Source: Pseudomonadota bacterium (GTDB lineage Bacteria > Pseudomonadota > Gammaproteobacteria > Steroidobacterales > Steroidobacteraceae). Taken from it: a stretch of 6,847 nucleotides of DNA. A program made the position numbers and the translations under genes. Positions 6,742-6,847 of this stretch are shown in pieces. The notes under the pieces were generated by a model, which searched no databases, had not been told where the DNA came from, and was given only the letters and a program-made list of their open reading frames with translations. The number at the start of each line of letters is the position of its first letter. The stretch's first letter is position 1. The stretch covers positions 1 to 6,847 of the forward strand of contig JAJXWE010000084.1 in assembly GCA_021781775.1 (NCBI GenBank), written 5' to 3'.

Positions 6742-6847
6742 TCAGGACGGAGCGCCGGATCCTTCCCCGGCCGTGTCGGGCTTGGGGCGCACCAGCACGC
6801 TCGCCATGATCACGCCGGTCTCGTAGAGCAGGTACATCGGCAGCGCC
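6742..6847 (-). CDS. tatC: TatC twin-arginine translocase subunit, C-terminal end (partial)
   Basis: Only the last 34 residues are visible, entering from the right edge and ending at TGA 6744-6742. They begin ALPMYLLYETGVIMASVLV, which matches the last transmembrane helix of TatC (PMY-LLYE-G pattern, with the conserved Pro and Glu). A short hydrophilic tail rich in Pro, Gly and Asp follows (RPKPDTAGEGSGAPS). TatC is the receptor core of the Tat exporter for folded proteins. The call rests on this one helix, so it is good but not certain; tatA/tatB would be expected further right, outside the window. The POT gene follows on the same strand after 52 bases. Confidence 0.75.
   Translation of the reverse strand, partial: ALPMYLLYETGVIMASVLVRPKPDTAGEGSGAPS

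Overview
The window is strongly GC-rich (by eye near 70%) and densely coding, with GC-biased third codon positions and Shine-Dalgarno sites before several genes. The gene set (tesA divergent from ybbA-ybbP, a tatC 3' end, a POT peptide symporter) points to a high-GC proteobacterium. A gammaproteobacterium is my best guess, because tesA/ybbAP is arranged as in E. coli. The lineage is inferred from gene content, not from a marker sequence. No mobile element, CRISPR array, tRNA or rRNA was seen, and no gene-free stretch exceeds 70 bases.

Left part (1-2913): reading leftward, a YbbA-type ABC ATPase (2282-1614) is followed after one base by a YbbP/FtsX-type permease (1612 to beyond the left edge, 537 residues visible). 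Divergent from them is tesA (2263-2913), encoding the periplasmic GDSL thioesterase/lysophospholipase L1. The best tesA start is a TTG at 2263 with a strong ribosome binding site. This makes the two divergent coding regions overlap head-to-head by 20 bases. Together they look like a complete envelope lipid-handling module: a periplasmic esterase plus an ATP-driven MacB/LolCDE-like machine without a classical transport channel.

Middle (2980-3940): 66 bases after tesA, on the same strand, lies a 302-residue COG4798-type methyltransferase-like protein with an N-terminal export signal. It converges on the next gene. The 49 bases between the two stop codons contain a 14-bp perfect GC hairpin, probably a shared bidirectional terminator.

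Right part (3938-6847, all minus strand): reading leftward, the last 34 codons of tatC are followed after 52 bases by a POT/PTR2 proton-coupled peptide symporter (6689-5193). After another 22 bases comes an MFS transporter (5170-3938) of the sialate:H+ symporter / Jen1-like carboxylate type. The two transporters are very likely co-transcribed and look like a nutrient-uptake pair for peptides and a small carboxylate.

Most of the window is ordinary chromosomal housekeeping and transport content, and I do not see a convincing undescribed system. The points most worth a second look are the head-to-head overlap with a TTG start at tesA/ybbA, the exported methyltransferase-like protein, the intergenic hairpin, and the altered Jen1-type motif in the MFS carrier.
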